Shown here one piece after another: positions 8,118 to 16,175 of a stretch of 34,097 nt of DNA (its first letter is position 1; every line of letters starts with the position of its first letter). The translations under genes and the position numbers were made by a program. The stretch spans positions 1 through 34,097 of the forward strand of contig CABQKL010000009.1 in assembly GCA_902464645.1 (NCBI GenBank). The letters run 5' to 3'. The notes below the pieces were generated by a model that ran no database searches, was not told where the DNA came from, and saw nothing but the letters and a program-made list of their open reading frames with translations. The DNA is from an uncultured Collinsella sp. Lineage in GTDB: Bacteria; Actinomycetota; Coriobacteriia; Coriobacteriales; Coriobacteriaceae.

Positions 8118-8990
8118 GTGAACCGCGATTTCGCCTCATCGCTCATCCAGCTCAACAACACGTTCTATCGCGAGCACTCCGCCTCCTTTTCCGATACGCG
8201 CCAGGCCCCGTGGCCCGGCTGGGTGCGCACCATGGACATCGCGCTCGGGCAGCTCGACGTCGCCACGATCGAGCATCCCGTCCGCGTCTTCGATCTTGCC
8301 TGCGGCAACATGCGATTCGAGAACTTTGCCGCCGGCGGCGCACTTGCCGCCAAGGGCGTCGACGGCGCAAACCCCTCGGCAGATGCCAGCTGCCCGTTTG
8401 AGTTCTATGGCGTCGACTCGTGCCAAGACCTGGCCATCGATGCACGCGGCCACGCCCTGCGCATTCCCAACCTGCACTTCCAGGAGCTCGATGTGCTCGA
8501 TGCCCTCATGAAGCTCAATCCCGCCGAGACACCCGATGTGCTTTTCGACGCCCCGCTCGCCGACATCTCGGTCTGCTTTGGCTTTATGCACCACGTGCCG
8601 TCGTGCGAGTACCGTGTACGCGTGCTCGACGCCCTGGTGCGCCAGACGCGCCCAGGCGGCATCATCGCCATCAGCTTTTGGGAGTTTATGAACGACGAGC
8701 GCATGGCGCGCAAGGCCGTTCGAGCCGAAGCCCGCGCCGAGCTCACCCCGCCGTTTGAGGGATACGATTCAGCGCAGTTTGAAGCCGGCGACCACCTCAT
8801 TGGCTGGCAAAACGACCGCCACGCCTACCGCTATTGCCATCACTTTGACGATCAGCAGATCACCGACCTGGTGCGTGGCGTCCGTACGTTCTACAAGAGC
8901 AGCGAGGTCCCCGTGCGCGAGCTTGAACGTTTCCATGCCGACGGCCGCAGCGGCGAGCTCAACCGTTATGTGATTCTCAAGCGTCTGTAG
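8118..8990 (+). CDS. Trm9/ALKBH8-like SAM-dependent methyltransferase
   Basis: A 290-residue class I methyltransferase. The GTG at 8118 is preferred: GGAGGGAG ends 9 bases upstream and the family-like sequence starts there; an ATG at 8070 in the same frame has no clear ribosome site. The N-terminus FYREHSASFSDTRQAPWPGW (residues 16-35) closely matches the region of Trm9 and ALKBH8 that reads HFSxTRxxPWP. Motif I is VFDLACGNMRF (57-67), then YGVDSCQDL (97-105), GFMHHVPSCEYRVRVL (155-170), TRPGGIIAISFWEF (177-190) and YRYCHHFDD (238-246). Trm9-type enzymes methylate the carboxymethyl group on wobble uridine to form mcm5U. With elp3 nearby, a tRNA role is a strong inference, but a small Trm112-type partner is not seen here. 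Confidence 0.75.
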   Translation: MNRDFASSLIQLNNTFYREHSASFSDTRQAPWPGWVRTMDIALGQLDVATIEHPVRVFDLACGNMRFENFAAGGALAAKGVDGANPSADASCPFEFYGVDSCQDLAIDARGHALRIPNLHFQELDVLDALMKLNPAETPDVLFDAPLADISVCFGFMHHVPSCEYRVRVLDALVRQTRPGGIIAISFWEFMNDERMARKAVRAEARAELTPPFEGYDSAQFEAGDHLIGWQNDRHAYRYCHHFDDQQITDLVRGVRTFYKSSEVPVRELERFHADGRSGELNRYVILKRL

Positions 8991-9108
8991 GCACCGACGA
9001 CTCGCCGCCGAGCTGTACCGCATCTTTAGAGCAAACTATGCCCACCCTTTTTCAACCCATTGACGGAACGCGCAGCTATGCGTTCCACACTTATGACCAA
9101 GGAGCCTC

Positions 9109-9948
9109 ATGGGAGCCGTCCACGTTCGCACGCCTAAGAACTTTGTGCTCGAAGAGCGCCTGGAGCGCTACGCCGATGCGATTGAGACGAATCCCGAGGC
9201 CTATGCCGGAGATTGGCGCGAGGCCTGTGCGCCCGCAGGCGGCAAGCCCTTCGAACACCTTCACCTGGATCTGGGCTGTGGCAAAGGAACCTATCTGGTC
9301 GAGCGCGCCCACCGCGAGCCCGACACGCTCTTTATCGGCATGGACCAGGAGCCCATCTGCATCGCCTATGCCGCGCAGAAAATCTGCGAGCAGAAGCTGT
9401 CCAACGCGCTCGTCCTGCCCCGAGGAGCCGCATCGCTGCCGCAGCTGTTTGCCACAGGCGAGCTCGATGCAATCACCATTAACTTTCCCACGCCACAGCC
9501 CAAGGCCAAGTACGCCAAAAAACGACTCGTCCATGTCGACCATCTGATGCTCTACCGCCCGCTCTTTGCAGCCGGCGCCACCGTCACGCTGCGAACCGAC
9601 AGCAAGCCATTGCGCGACTATGCCCTGGGGCAGTTTGCCGCGGCCGGCTACGACACACTTTGGGTAAGTGACGACGTTCGCCGCGACCATCCCGAGCATC
9701 CCGAGACCGAGTACGAGTGCCGCACGCGCGAGATGGGTGCCGCTGTCTATGGCATTTGCGCCACGCCCGGAGCGCAGCCAACCGACGAACAGCTCACAGT
9801 AGGCCGCGCGCAGGAGCAAAGCCTTGCCTGCTACCTGCCCGAAAACCTCGATGAACTCACCTACGTGCCTCTCGGCATGGAAGAGGCCGTCGAGAACTTT
9901 AAAAACCGCGCCCGCAAAGGCAAGAAACGCCTGCCGCAAGAGTCCTAG
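9109..9948 (+). CDS. trmB: tRNA (guanine-N7)-methyltransferase, TrmB-like
   Basis: A 279-residue TrmB family member that would methylate G46 in tRNA. AAGGAG precedes the ATG. Motif I is LDLGCGKG (residues 53-60), motif II GMDQEP (77-82). The TrmB hallmark normally reading F-x-D-P-W-x-K-x-x-x-x-K-R-R is here NFPTPQPKAKYAKKRL (125-140), with Asp and Trp replaced. The C-terminal T-x-Y-E substrate-binding motif is intact (Thr200, Tyr202, Glu203). A 70-residue C-terminal extension ends in a basic tail (NRARKGKKRLPQES). It follows the Trm9-like gene by 118 bp on the same strand and could be cotranscribed. Bases 8991-9108 hold only the leader. The altered hallmark leaves some doubt about the exact substrate. 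Confidence 0.8.
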   Translation: MGAVHVRTPKNFVLEERLERYADAIETNPEAYAGDWREACAPAGGKPFEHLHLDLGCGKGTYLVERAHREPDTLFIGMDQEPICIAYAAQKICEQKLSNALVLPRGAASLPQLFATGELDAITINFPTPQPKAKYAKKRLVHVDHLMLYRPLFAAGATVTLRTDSKPLRDYALGQFAAAGYDTLWVSDDVRRDHPEHPETEYECRTREMGAAVYGICATPGAQPTDEQLTVGRAQEQSLACYLPENLDELTYVPLGMEEAVENFKNRARKGKKRLPQES

Positions 9949-10013
9949 GGGCTTCTGATGGTCGCGACGTCGGCAAACAAGCGCGAATAGGCGCCAGCGA
10001 ACGACCCTCAAAT

Positions 10014-10136
10014 CTAAGTGAGTAGACTTTTTTGCAATAGCCAAGCACAACCCGCATAACCAATACTAAAACCGCAGGTAGAGCCCTTGTGCAAAAGCCA
10101 TGTGCTCGCGACATCGCAAAAAGTCTACTCACTTAG
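10014..10136. repeat. 123-bp stop-ended palindromic element, copy 1
   Basis: The element runs from CTAAGTGAGTAGAC to its inverted copy GTCTACTCACTTAG. Inverted ends match over about 19 bases. CCGCAGGTA lies at offset 58 and CTTGT at offset 72, the same offsets as in the two other copies (19732, 21152). It occupies the gap between trmB and the Ski2-like helicase; bases 9949-10013 and 10137-10257 hold nothing else clear except a possible -10 (CATAAT near 10219). Each 12-base end carries TAA, TGA and TAG in the three frames. Confidence 0.9.
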
Positions 10137-10257
10137 CTGGCAACCGCACCAAACGGCTGGGCAGAACGCCCATTTCCTGCATTTTCTCGCGCGCTGGCAC
10201 CCCGCGCCGCCGCTACGCCATAATAGTTGGCGGACAAACGCGAGAGAAAGCAACCAC

Positions 10258-12939
10258 ATGGCACAGACTACGACAGATACCGCCGCCAGCACCGTCTCCG
10301 GCGCCGGCGCCGCCAGCTCATTCTCGGGCGGCACGGGAACCGAAGCCGAGTTCGGCTCGCTCGGCGCACTCTCCCCCACCTGGTGGGAGCCCGAGGATGG
10401 CAGCGAGCCCGAACCATGGCTCACGCCCGACCAGGCCTTCGAACGCTTCTTTGAATGGACGAGCAATCGCGGTATTGAGCTGTGGGACCACCAGGAAGAG
10501 GCCCTCATGGATCTAGCCGCCGGTGACCATGTCATTTTGGGGACACCGACCGGATCGGGCAAGTCGCTTGTCGCGCTGGGCATGCTCTTTATGGGCATGG
10601 CGCAGGGCAAGCGCTGCTACTACACGGCCCCCATCAAGGCTCTGGTCAGCGAGAAGTTTTTCGACCTTGTGCAGGTGCTCGGCCGCGATAACGTCGGCAT
10701 GATCACCGGCGATACGCATATCAACACCAAGGCGCCCGTCATCTGCTGCACGGCCGAAATCCTTGCCAACGACGCACTGCGCGAGGGCGAGGGCGCCGAC
10801 GTGGGCTGCGTGGCCATGGACGAGTTCCACTACTTTGCCGACCCCGACCGCGGTTGGGCCTGGCAGGTGCCGCTGCTCACCCTGCCTCACACGCAATTCA
10901 TGCTCATGAGCGCCACGCTCGGCGATGTCACCGCGATCGCCGCCTCGCTCGAGGAACACACCGGCGCTACCTGCGACTTGGTCGTCGATGCCCCACGCCC
11001 CGTGCCGCTGAGCTACGACTACGTGACGACCTCGCTCGAGGGCACCGTCGAGCTCGCGATGCGCCGCGGCGAGGCCCCGCTCTACATCGTGCACTTTAGC
11101 CAGGACGCCGCACTTGCGACGGCACAGTCGCTCGCCAACTTTGGCATTGCCAGCAAGGAGCAGCGCGAGGCCATCAAGGAGGCGGCCAAGGGCACGAGCT
11201 TCTCGACGGCCTTCGGCAAGATCCTCAAGCGCTTGCTTGGCTGCGGCGTCGGCGTGCACCACGCCGGTATGCTGCCGCGCTATCGCCTACTGGTCGAGCG
11301 CCTGGCACAGCAGGGCCTACTGCCCGTCATTTGCGGCACCGACACACTCGGCGTCGGCATCAACGTGCCCATCCACACCGTGGTCCTCACCGCGCTCACC
11401 AAGTTCGACGGCTACAAGATGCGTCGCCTGCGCGCCCGTGAGTTCCATCAGATCGCTGGTCGCGCCGGTCGCTCGGGCTTTGACACCGAGGGTATGGTCA
11501 TCGCCGAGGCCCCGGAGCACGAGATCGAGAATGCCAAGCTCATGGCCAAGGCGGGCGACGACCCCAAGAAGCTCCGCAAGATTAAAAAGAAGAAGGCCCC
11601 CGAGGGCTTTGTCACCTGGAACAAGCAGACCTTTGAGCGCCTGATCGAGACGCAGCCCGAAACGCTCAAGCCGCGCCTGCGCATCACGCACTCCATGGTG
11701 ATTAGCGTGGTCGAGCAGGGCGGCGATGCCCGAGCCCGCGTACACGACCTCATCGAGACGAGTCTGCAGACTCCCGAGGAAAAGGCCAAGCTCGAGGTTC
11801 GTGCCGACGAAATCTTCGCCACGCTCATCGATTCCGGCGTCGTCGTTCGCACCGAGGTGCCGCCCGCGCCTGACGCTCCGGCTGACGCCGCACCAGACAT
11901 CGACTATGCGCTGACGGTCGATCTGCCCGAGGACTTTGCGCTCGACCAGCCGCTCTCGCCGTTTTTGCTTGCCGCGCTGGAGCTGCTCGACCCCGAGAGC
12001 GAGACCTATACCATGGATCTGATCTCGATGGTCGAGGCAACGCTCGAGGATCCCAAGCAGGTGCTGCGTGCACAGGAGCGCGCCGCGCGCGACCGCGCGA
12101 TGGCCGAAATGAAGGCTGACGGCGTCGAATATGAGGAACGCCTGGAGCGCATCCAGGACGTCACCTACGAAAAGCCGCTCGAGGACTTGCTCGATGCCGC
12201 CTTCGACAAGTACTGCCAGGAAGTACCTTGGGCCAACGACTACCAGCTCTCGCCCAAGAGCGTCCTGCGCGACATGTTGGAGAGCGCGAGCGACTTTAAG
12301 GGCTATATCCAAAAGCTCGGCATCGCCCGCTCCGAGGGCATTCTGCTGCGCTACCTAGCCGAGGCCTACCGTTCCCTCGATCGCACCGTTCCCATTGAGA
12401 AGCGCGATGAGCGCTTGCGTGACATTATCTCGTGGCTCGGCTTTGTGGTGCGCTCGGTCGACTCGAGCCTGGTGGACGAGTGGGAGAACGCCGGCAACCC
12501 CGCTGCACTCGACGCCACACCGCCGCAGGGCATCGACGAGGTCGTGGCCGACCGCCGCGGCTGCACGCTGCTGGTGCGCAACGCGCTCTTCCGCCGCGTG
12601 ACCCTTGCGGCCCGTGGACACGTGCGCGATCTGGGCGAGCTCGACGAGGACTGGGGCATGAGCGAGATCCGCTGGCAAAAAGCACTCGACGCTTACCATG
12701 AGCAGCACGAGGAAATCCTCACCGACGGAGACGCCCGCAGCGCCGCGATGTTTTCCATCGACGAGTCCGACGAGAAGACCGCGCACGTGTGGCACGTGCA
12801 CCAGATCTTTGCCGACGAGGATGGCGACCACGATTTTGGCATCATGGGCGATGTCGATCTGGACGCCACGCAAGACGGTGGCGAGGTCATCTTCAAAAAC
12901 TACCGCGTCGGCTTTATCGAGGACCTGCTCGGGAACTAG
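10258..12939 (+). CDS. Ski2-like SF2 helicase with C-terminal DUF3516-type region
   Basis: An 893-residue helicase of the Ski2/Mtr4/DOB1 type found in actinobacteria. The ATG at 10258 is used; the frame is open to 10087 but that part runs through the 123-bp repeat. The ribosome site is weak (GAGAGAAAG). The first 75 residues are Ala/Ser/Gly/Glu-rich and probably disordered. Motifs: I LGTPTGSGKS (about 94-103), Ia TAPIKALVSEKFF, II DEFH (about 188), III LMSATLGD, then VHHAGMLPRYRLLVERLAQQ, CGTDTLGVGIN, VI HQIAGRAGRSGFD (about 397-409). The C-terminal half is mostly acidic and helical and fits the DUF3516 domain. It probably unwinds structured RNA during turnover or ribosome maturation. It is a single-gene unit with a strong terminator behind it. 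Confidence 0.88.
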   Translation: MAQTTTDTAASTVSGAGAASSFSGGTGTEAEFGSLGALSPTWWEPEDGSEPEPWLTPDQAFERFFEWTSNRGIELWDHQEEALMDLAAGDHVILGTPTGSGKSLVALGMLFMGMAQGKRCYYTAPIKALVSEKFFDLVQVLGRDNVGMITGDTHINTKAPVICCTAEILANDALREGEGADVGCVAMDEFHYFADPDRGWAWQVPLLTLPHTQFMLMSATLGDVTAIAASLEEHTGATCDLVVDAPRPVPLSYDYVTTSLEGTVELAMRRGEAPLYIVHFSQDAALATAQSLANFGIASKEQREAIKEAAKGTSFSTAFGKILKRLLGCGVGVHHAGMLPRYRLLVERLAQQGLLPVICGTDTLGVGINVPIHTVVLTALTKFDGYKMRRLRAREFHQIAGRAGRSGFDTEGMVIAEAPEHEIENAKLMAKAGDDPKKLRKIKKKKAPEGFVTWNKQTFERLIETQPETLKPRLRITHSMVISVVEQGGDARARVHDLIETSLQTPEEKAKLEVRADEIFATLIDSGVVVRTEVPPAPDAPADAAPDIDYALTVDLPEDFALDQPLSPFLLAALELLDPESETYTMDLISMVEATLEDPKQVLRAQERAARDRAMAEMKADGVEYEERLERIQDVTYEKPLEDLLDAAFDKYCQEVPWANDYQLSPKSVLRDMLESASDFKGYIQKLGIARSEGILLRYLAEAYRSLDRTVPIEKRDERLRDIISWLGFVVRSVDSSLVDEWENAGNPAALDATPPQGIDEVVADRRGCTLLVRNALFRRVTLAARGHVRDLGELDEDWGMSEIRWQKALDAYHEQHEEILTDGDARSAAMFSIDESDEKTAHVWHVHQIFADEDGDHDFGIMGDVDLDATQDGGEVIFKNYRVGFIEDLLGN

Positions 12940-12960
12940 CCGGGCACAATGAAACGAAAC

Positions 12961-13001
12961 AAAGCGGGGCCGCTGGCAACATCGCCAGCGGCCCCGCTTT
13001 T
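12961..13001. terminator. Bidirectional rho-independent terminator
   Basis: AAAGCGGGGCCGCTGGC and its exact complement form a perfect 17-bp stem around a 6-base loop, with a T tract on the plus side and CTTTGTTTC on the minus side. It separates the convergent helicase and DUF2130 genes and can serve both. Confidence 0.92.
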
Positions 13002-13018
13002 GCACTATATGCTATGCC

Positions 13019-14776
13019 TTACTCGGCATCCTCGACCTCATATGAATCCGCCTCGGCTGGCTCATCGTTTGTCTCCGCCGCAGCCCCGCGCGCCTCGTCA
13101 AACGCCGCCTTCATGGTCTTGTTGCCCCACGTGAGCTTGCGAATGGTAAGATCGTCGGCCTTCTTGTTGGCTAGGCGCAGATTGTTCTCGGAGGACAGCA
13201 ACGCCTCCTTGGTTTTCTGCAGATGGCTAATCGTCTTGTCGATCTCATCGATCGCCGTTTGGAACTTGCGGCTCGCGATCTCGTAGTTGCGACCGAAATC
13301 ATTCTTGAACTTTTCCATCTTGGCTTCGAAGTTTGTGACGTCGATATTCTGCTGTTTGTACTCCGCCAGCTCCTGTTTATAGCGCAGCGAACCCATGGCG
13401 GCGTTGCGCAGCAGCGTGATCATGGGAATAAAGAACTGCGGGCGGATTACGTACATCTTCTCATAGCGGTAGCTCACGTCGACGATGCCCGCGTTATAGA
13501 GCTCGCTCTCGGGCTCCAGCAGGGTGCAGAGCACCGCATACTCGCAGCCTTTCTGGCGACGATCGTGATCGAGCTTCTTAAAGAAGTCCTCGTTTTTATG
13601 CTTGGTCGCGGTCTCGTCGTTCTCGTTTTTCATCTCGAACATAATCGAAATGACCTCGTTGCCGCTCGCGTCGCACTCACGGAAAATAAAGTCGCCCTTG
13701 GTGCCCTCGGACGCATCGTTATCTTTCTCAAAGTACGCGTTAGGAAACGCCGTCATGCGCAGGCGGTTAAACTCGGTCTCGCAGTGCTGCTCGAGCGACT
13801 CGCCCACCATCTTGGTGGACAGGCGGATCTTCATTTCCTTAAGGCGCTCAATCTCTTCGTCCTTGTAGCGAATCAGGTCATCGCTCGCGCGCTTGGCCTG
13901 CGCGAGCTCGAGCTCGTGTGCCACCTTGACCTGTTCCTCGCGAGAATCGCGCACCGCCAGCTCGCTCGCGAGCTTGGCACGTGCCTCATCGCGCTCACGC
14001 TCCGCCGCAGCGACCGCCTCCGATAGGTTCATTTTGGCCGTCAGCTCCTGTTCGCGCAGCTGCGCGCGCAGGCCCTCGGCCTCTTGCTCGGACTGAGCCC
14101 TTGCGGCGGTAAACTTCTCTTGTACCTTCGCGCGGTAGTCAGCAAGCGCGCGCTCGGCCTCGCCGCGAGCGGCATCGAGCTCACGCTGCGACTCTGCCGC
14201 GGCAGCGGCAAGCGCCATCTCCTGGGCCTTGTCCGCAGCGGCAAGCCTGGCCTGCAGCTCGGCAATCTGAGCATCACGTGCAGCTAAATCGTTTTGAGCG
14301 GCGTTGCGCGCCGCCGACTCGGCAAGCTTTGCTTCGTCATCTTTGCGCCCAAGCTGCGCACGCAGGCTATCAATTTCACGCTGAAGCTCGGCATTCTCCT
14401 TTTGAGCGTCGGCACGGGCCTCAACCGCCGCGCGCTGGCTTGCGCTCTCACGCTCTGCGGCAGCGCCCTCAAGCTTGGCGCGCAGCTCGGCAAGCTCGGC
14501 ATCGCGCTTGGCGACTTCTTGCGCCAGCTGCTGAGCTGCAGCGTTCTTCTGCTCGACAAGCTGAGCGTTGCGCTGAGACTCTGCCTCTTGCAAGGCAGCC
14601 GACGAACGCGAGCGCTCAAGCTCCAGCGCCTGCTCGCCCTCGCGCTGGACTGCCTTCACACGCTCATCCAGGTCGCGCGAAAACTCGGCATCGCGTACTT
14701 GCTTGACGATATCCGCATAGCCGGACGCATCGACCTTAAAGACTTCGCCGCAATGCGGGCACTTGATCTCGTTCAT
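13019..14776 (-). CDS. DUF2130 protein: zinc ribbon, long coiled coil, nuclease-like core
   Basis: A 585-residue protein with GAGGAGC before the ATG. It begins with a half zinc ribbon (IKCPHCGEVFKVD). Residues about 30-320 are an uninterrupted Ala/Glu/Arg/Gln-rich coiled coil. The conserved DUF2130 core follows (about 320-500): ESLEQHCETEFNRLR, KGDFIFRE and MFEMKNENDETATKHKNEDF. Asp in KGDFIFRE and E-x-K in FEMKNE are arranged like a PD-(D/E)XK nuclease active site, which is my inference. A second helical region (about 490-555) precedes an acidic tail. The architecture parallels RmuC, a coiled-coil protein with a nuclease-like domain. The cellular role is not established. It is transcribed alone. 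Confidence 0.82.
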   Translation of the reverse strand: MNEIKCPHCGEVFKVDASGYADIVKQVRDAEFSRDLDERVKAVQREGEQALELERSRSSAALQEAESQRNAQLVEQKNAAAQQLAQEVAKRDAELAELRAKLEGAAAERESASQRAAVEARADAQKENAELQREIDSLRAQLGRKDDEAKLAESAARNAAQNDLAARDAQIAELQARLAAADKAQEMALAAAAAESQRELDAARGEAERALADYRAKVQEKFTAARAQSEQEAEGLRAQLREQELTAKMNLSEAVAAAERERDEARAKLASELAVRDSREEQVKVAHELELAQAKRASDDLIRYKDEEIERLKEMKIRLSTKMVGESLEQHCETEFNRLRMTAFPNAYFEKDNDASEGTKGDFIFRECDASGNEVISIMFEMKNENDETATKHKNEDFFKKLDHDRRQKGCEYAVLCTLLEPESELYNAGIVDVSYRYEKMYVIRPQFFIPMITLLRNAAMGSLRYKQELAEYKQQNIDVTNFEAKMEKFKNDFGRNYEIASRKFQTAIDEIDKTISHLQKTKEALLSSENNLRLANKKADDLTIRKLTWGNKTMKAAFDEARGAAAETNDEPAEADSYEVEDAE

Positions 14777-14834
14777 AGCAGCTCCTCGATGGACGCAAAT
14801 TTCAACCGCCTACACTCTACCGCGCCACGCGGAC

Positions 14835-14869
14835 AAAAAAGGCGCCGCCGCCATAATGGCAACGGCGCC
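14835..14869 (-). terminator. Rho-independent terminator after the phosphoesterase gene
   Basis: On the minus strand a GGCGCCG stem with an internal GCC/GGC pairing is followed by six T residues (seen as AAAAAA at 14835-14840 on the plus strand). It ends the HIRAN/small-protein/phosphoesterase operon. Confidence 0.75.
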
Positions 14870-14870
14870 A

Positions 14871-14909
14871 GAACCACCACAAAGGTGCCTGTCCCCTTTG
14901 TGGTGGTTC
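14871..14909. repeat. REP-like palindrome with GTGCCTGTCCCC core
   Basis: GAACCACCACAAAGG (14871-14885) and its exact complement (14895-14909) enclose a 9-base loop. The core GGTGCCTGTCCCC is a sequence type I associate with REP elements in several phyla. It lies between the stop of the phosphoesterase gene and its terminator. Confidence 0.65.
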
Positions 14910-14914
14910 GAGCA

Positions 14915-15460
14915 TTACAGTCCAAAGAAGCCCAGGATTTGATCCCGGCTTACGGGCCTGTACTCGTTGGCATCGAGACCGACATCGTAGCGAAAGATAG
15001 GGCGCTCGCGGTCGCGGTTGCGCGCGTTGGTGCGGTCTCCCCTGCTGTGGATATGCCCATGCAGCATGATGGCGCCACGCGCCTTACCGTTCCAGCTGAG
15101 CATGGGGTAGTGGCTCATAACCAGACGATGGCCCTTGGCATAGCCGGGAGCAATCTCCAGGTAATCACGCACGTCTTCCCAAATCTGCGGTGCGTCGGGA
15201 TCTTCCCAGTCGCCGTCATGGTTACCGCGGATGAGCGTCACATTCTTGCATTCGATACGCTCGCGCAGGTGCACGGCATCCGCTAGGGGCAAACGATAGG
15301 TAAAGTCTCCCAGGATGTAGAGACGGTCATCCGCAGCCACGCACTCATTGATGGCATCGCTGACCTTGCGGTTCATCTCCTCGACCGAGCCAAACGGCCG
15401 GTCCATGTCGTGCAAGATATTCGTATCGCCTAGGTGCAGGTCGGCGGTAAACCACATCAT
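14915..15460 (-). CDS. Calcineurin-like metallophosphoesterase
   Basis: A 181-residue hydrolase with the complete metallophosphoesterase metal-binding series: D-x-H in ADLHLGD (residues 6-12), GD in LGDFT (about 51), GNHD (about 79), H in MSHYP, and GHIH (about 134). It is close in size to small phosphodiesterases of the YfcE or YkuE type, and acts on a phosphodiester or nucleotide that the sequence does not reveal. It starts MM; GAGGGC lies upstream. It is the last gene of a minus-strand unit after the HIRAN and 59-residue genes, with a 66-bp gap from the latter. Cytoplasmic, no signal peptide. Confidence 0.88.
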   Translation of the reverse strand: MMWFTADLHLGDTNILHDMDRPFGSVEEMNRKVSDAINECVAADDRLYILGDFTYRLPLADAVHLRERIECKNVTLIRGNHDGDWEDPDAPQIWEDVRDYLEIAPGYAKGHRLVMSHYPMLSWNGKARGAIMLHGHIHSRGDRTNARNRDRERPIFRYDVGLDANEYRPVSRDQILGFFGL

Positions 15461-15526
15461 CGTCTATGCCCTCATTTCGCAACGTGTTCAACTCGTGCTA
15501 AGTATACAGACGCAGCGATGCGGCGG

Positions 15527-15706
15527 TTATCCAAAGAACCCGCCGAACAGTCCGCGGCGGCGCTTGTCTTGCTTTTTCGAAGCGTCACCCTGGGTATTCT
15601 TATCCTGCCGCTTCTTACGATCCCGCTCCAACTCATCGTCATCGAGTAGCATATCCCACTCAAACGGATCGTCTGTCAGATCGAACTGGTCGTCGTCATC
15701 AAACAT
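15527..15706 (-). CDS. 59-residue charged small protein
   Basis: A short open frame of 59 residues with a good ribosome site (GGGAG) before its ATG, lying 18 bp after the HIRAN gene on the same strand. The protein starts MFDDDDQFDLTDDPFEWD, a strongly acidic half, turns basic (ERDRKKRQDK, KKQDKRRR), and ends GLFGGFFG. No transmembrane span or known domain is recognised. The charge split and the hydrophobic Gly/Phe tail suggest an adaptor or a peptide that binds a nucleic-acid protein, but this is a guess. Its place between two genes of one operon and its codon use support it as real. Confidence 0.7.
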   Translation of the reverse strand: MFDDDDQFDLTDDPFEWDMLLDDDELERDRKKRQDKNTQGDASKKQDKRRRGLFGGFFG

Positions 15707-15724
15707 GGCAGTCTCCCTTACCGA

Positions 15725-16051
15725 TTAGCGAGCATCCACCACGTAGAGTCCAACACGCACCTGATGCCACGGGCTGCGCTCGGGAGCAACCTGCTGCACG
15801 CGGGCCTCAAATACGTCCTCATGGCCGTAATACATCATCAAGGACAGCGGGCCGACCTCGTTTCCCGGAACATAGCCAAGTTTGGTCTTGCCATAGTAGA
15901 TCGCAACCGCCTCGGGATCATGGAGATTATCGCGCTCGGCGCACAGCGTCAGTTTATCGCCCGCTTTAAGATCGCCTAGGACCAAAGCGCCGTCGGCATA
16001 TTGAAATCCTGCGATATGAAACGACAGAAGAACACGTGAAGGCTCGTACAT
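15725..16051 (-). CDS. HIRAN-domain protein
   Basis: A 108-residue protein made almost wholly of a HIRAN domain: FHIAGFQYADGALVLGDLK, then DKLTLCAERDNLHDPEAVAI and KLGYVPGNEVGPL. HIRAN domains bind DNA ends, especially 3' ends, and are found in SF2 helicases such as HLTF as well as alone in bacteria. GAGGAG precedes the ATG by 5 bases. It is the first gene of the operon with the 59-residue protein and the metallophosphoesterase. The stand-alone form has no enzyme domain, so it probably recruits a partner. The 124-bp gap upstream (16052-16175) must hold its promoter; I see none that is convincing. Confidence 0.85.
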   Translation of the reverse strand: MYEPSRVLLSFHIAGFQYADGALVLGDLKAGDKLTLCAERDNLHDPEAVAIYYGKTKLGYVPGNEVGPLSLMMYYGHEDVFEARVQQVAPERSPWHQVRVGLYVVDAR

Positions 16052-16175
16052 AGCAACTCCTCTAACAGCCGGAATACCCGGCGTTTAACCTTACAGAGAA
16101 GTCTACGAACTCGCGCGGACACAAATTCGCCCCACCTCGTGTCTTTTCGACCGTTTGTCGCTACGCCATCTGATT

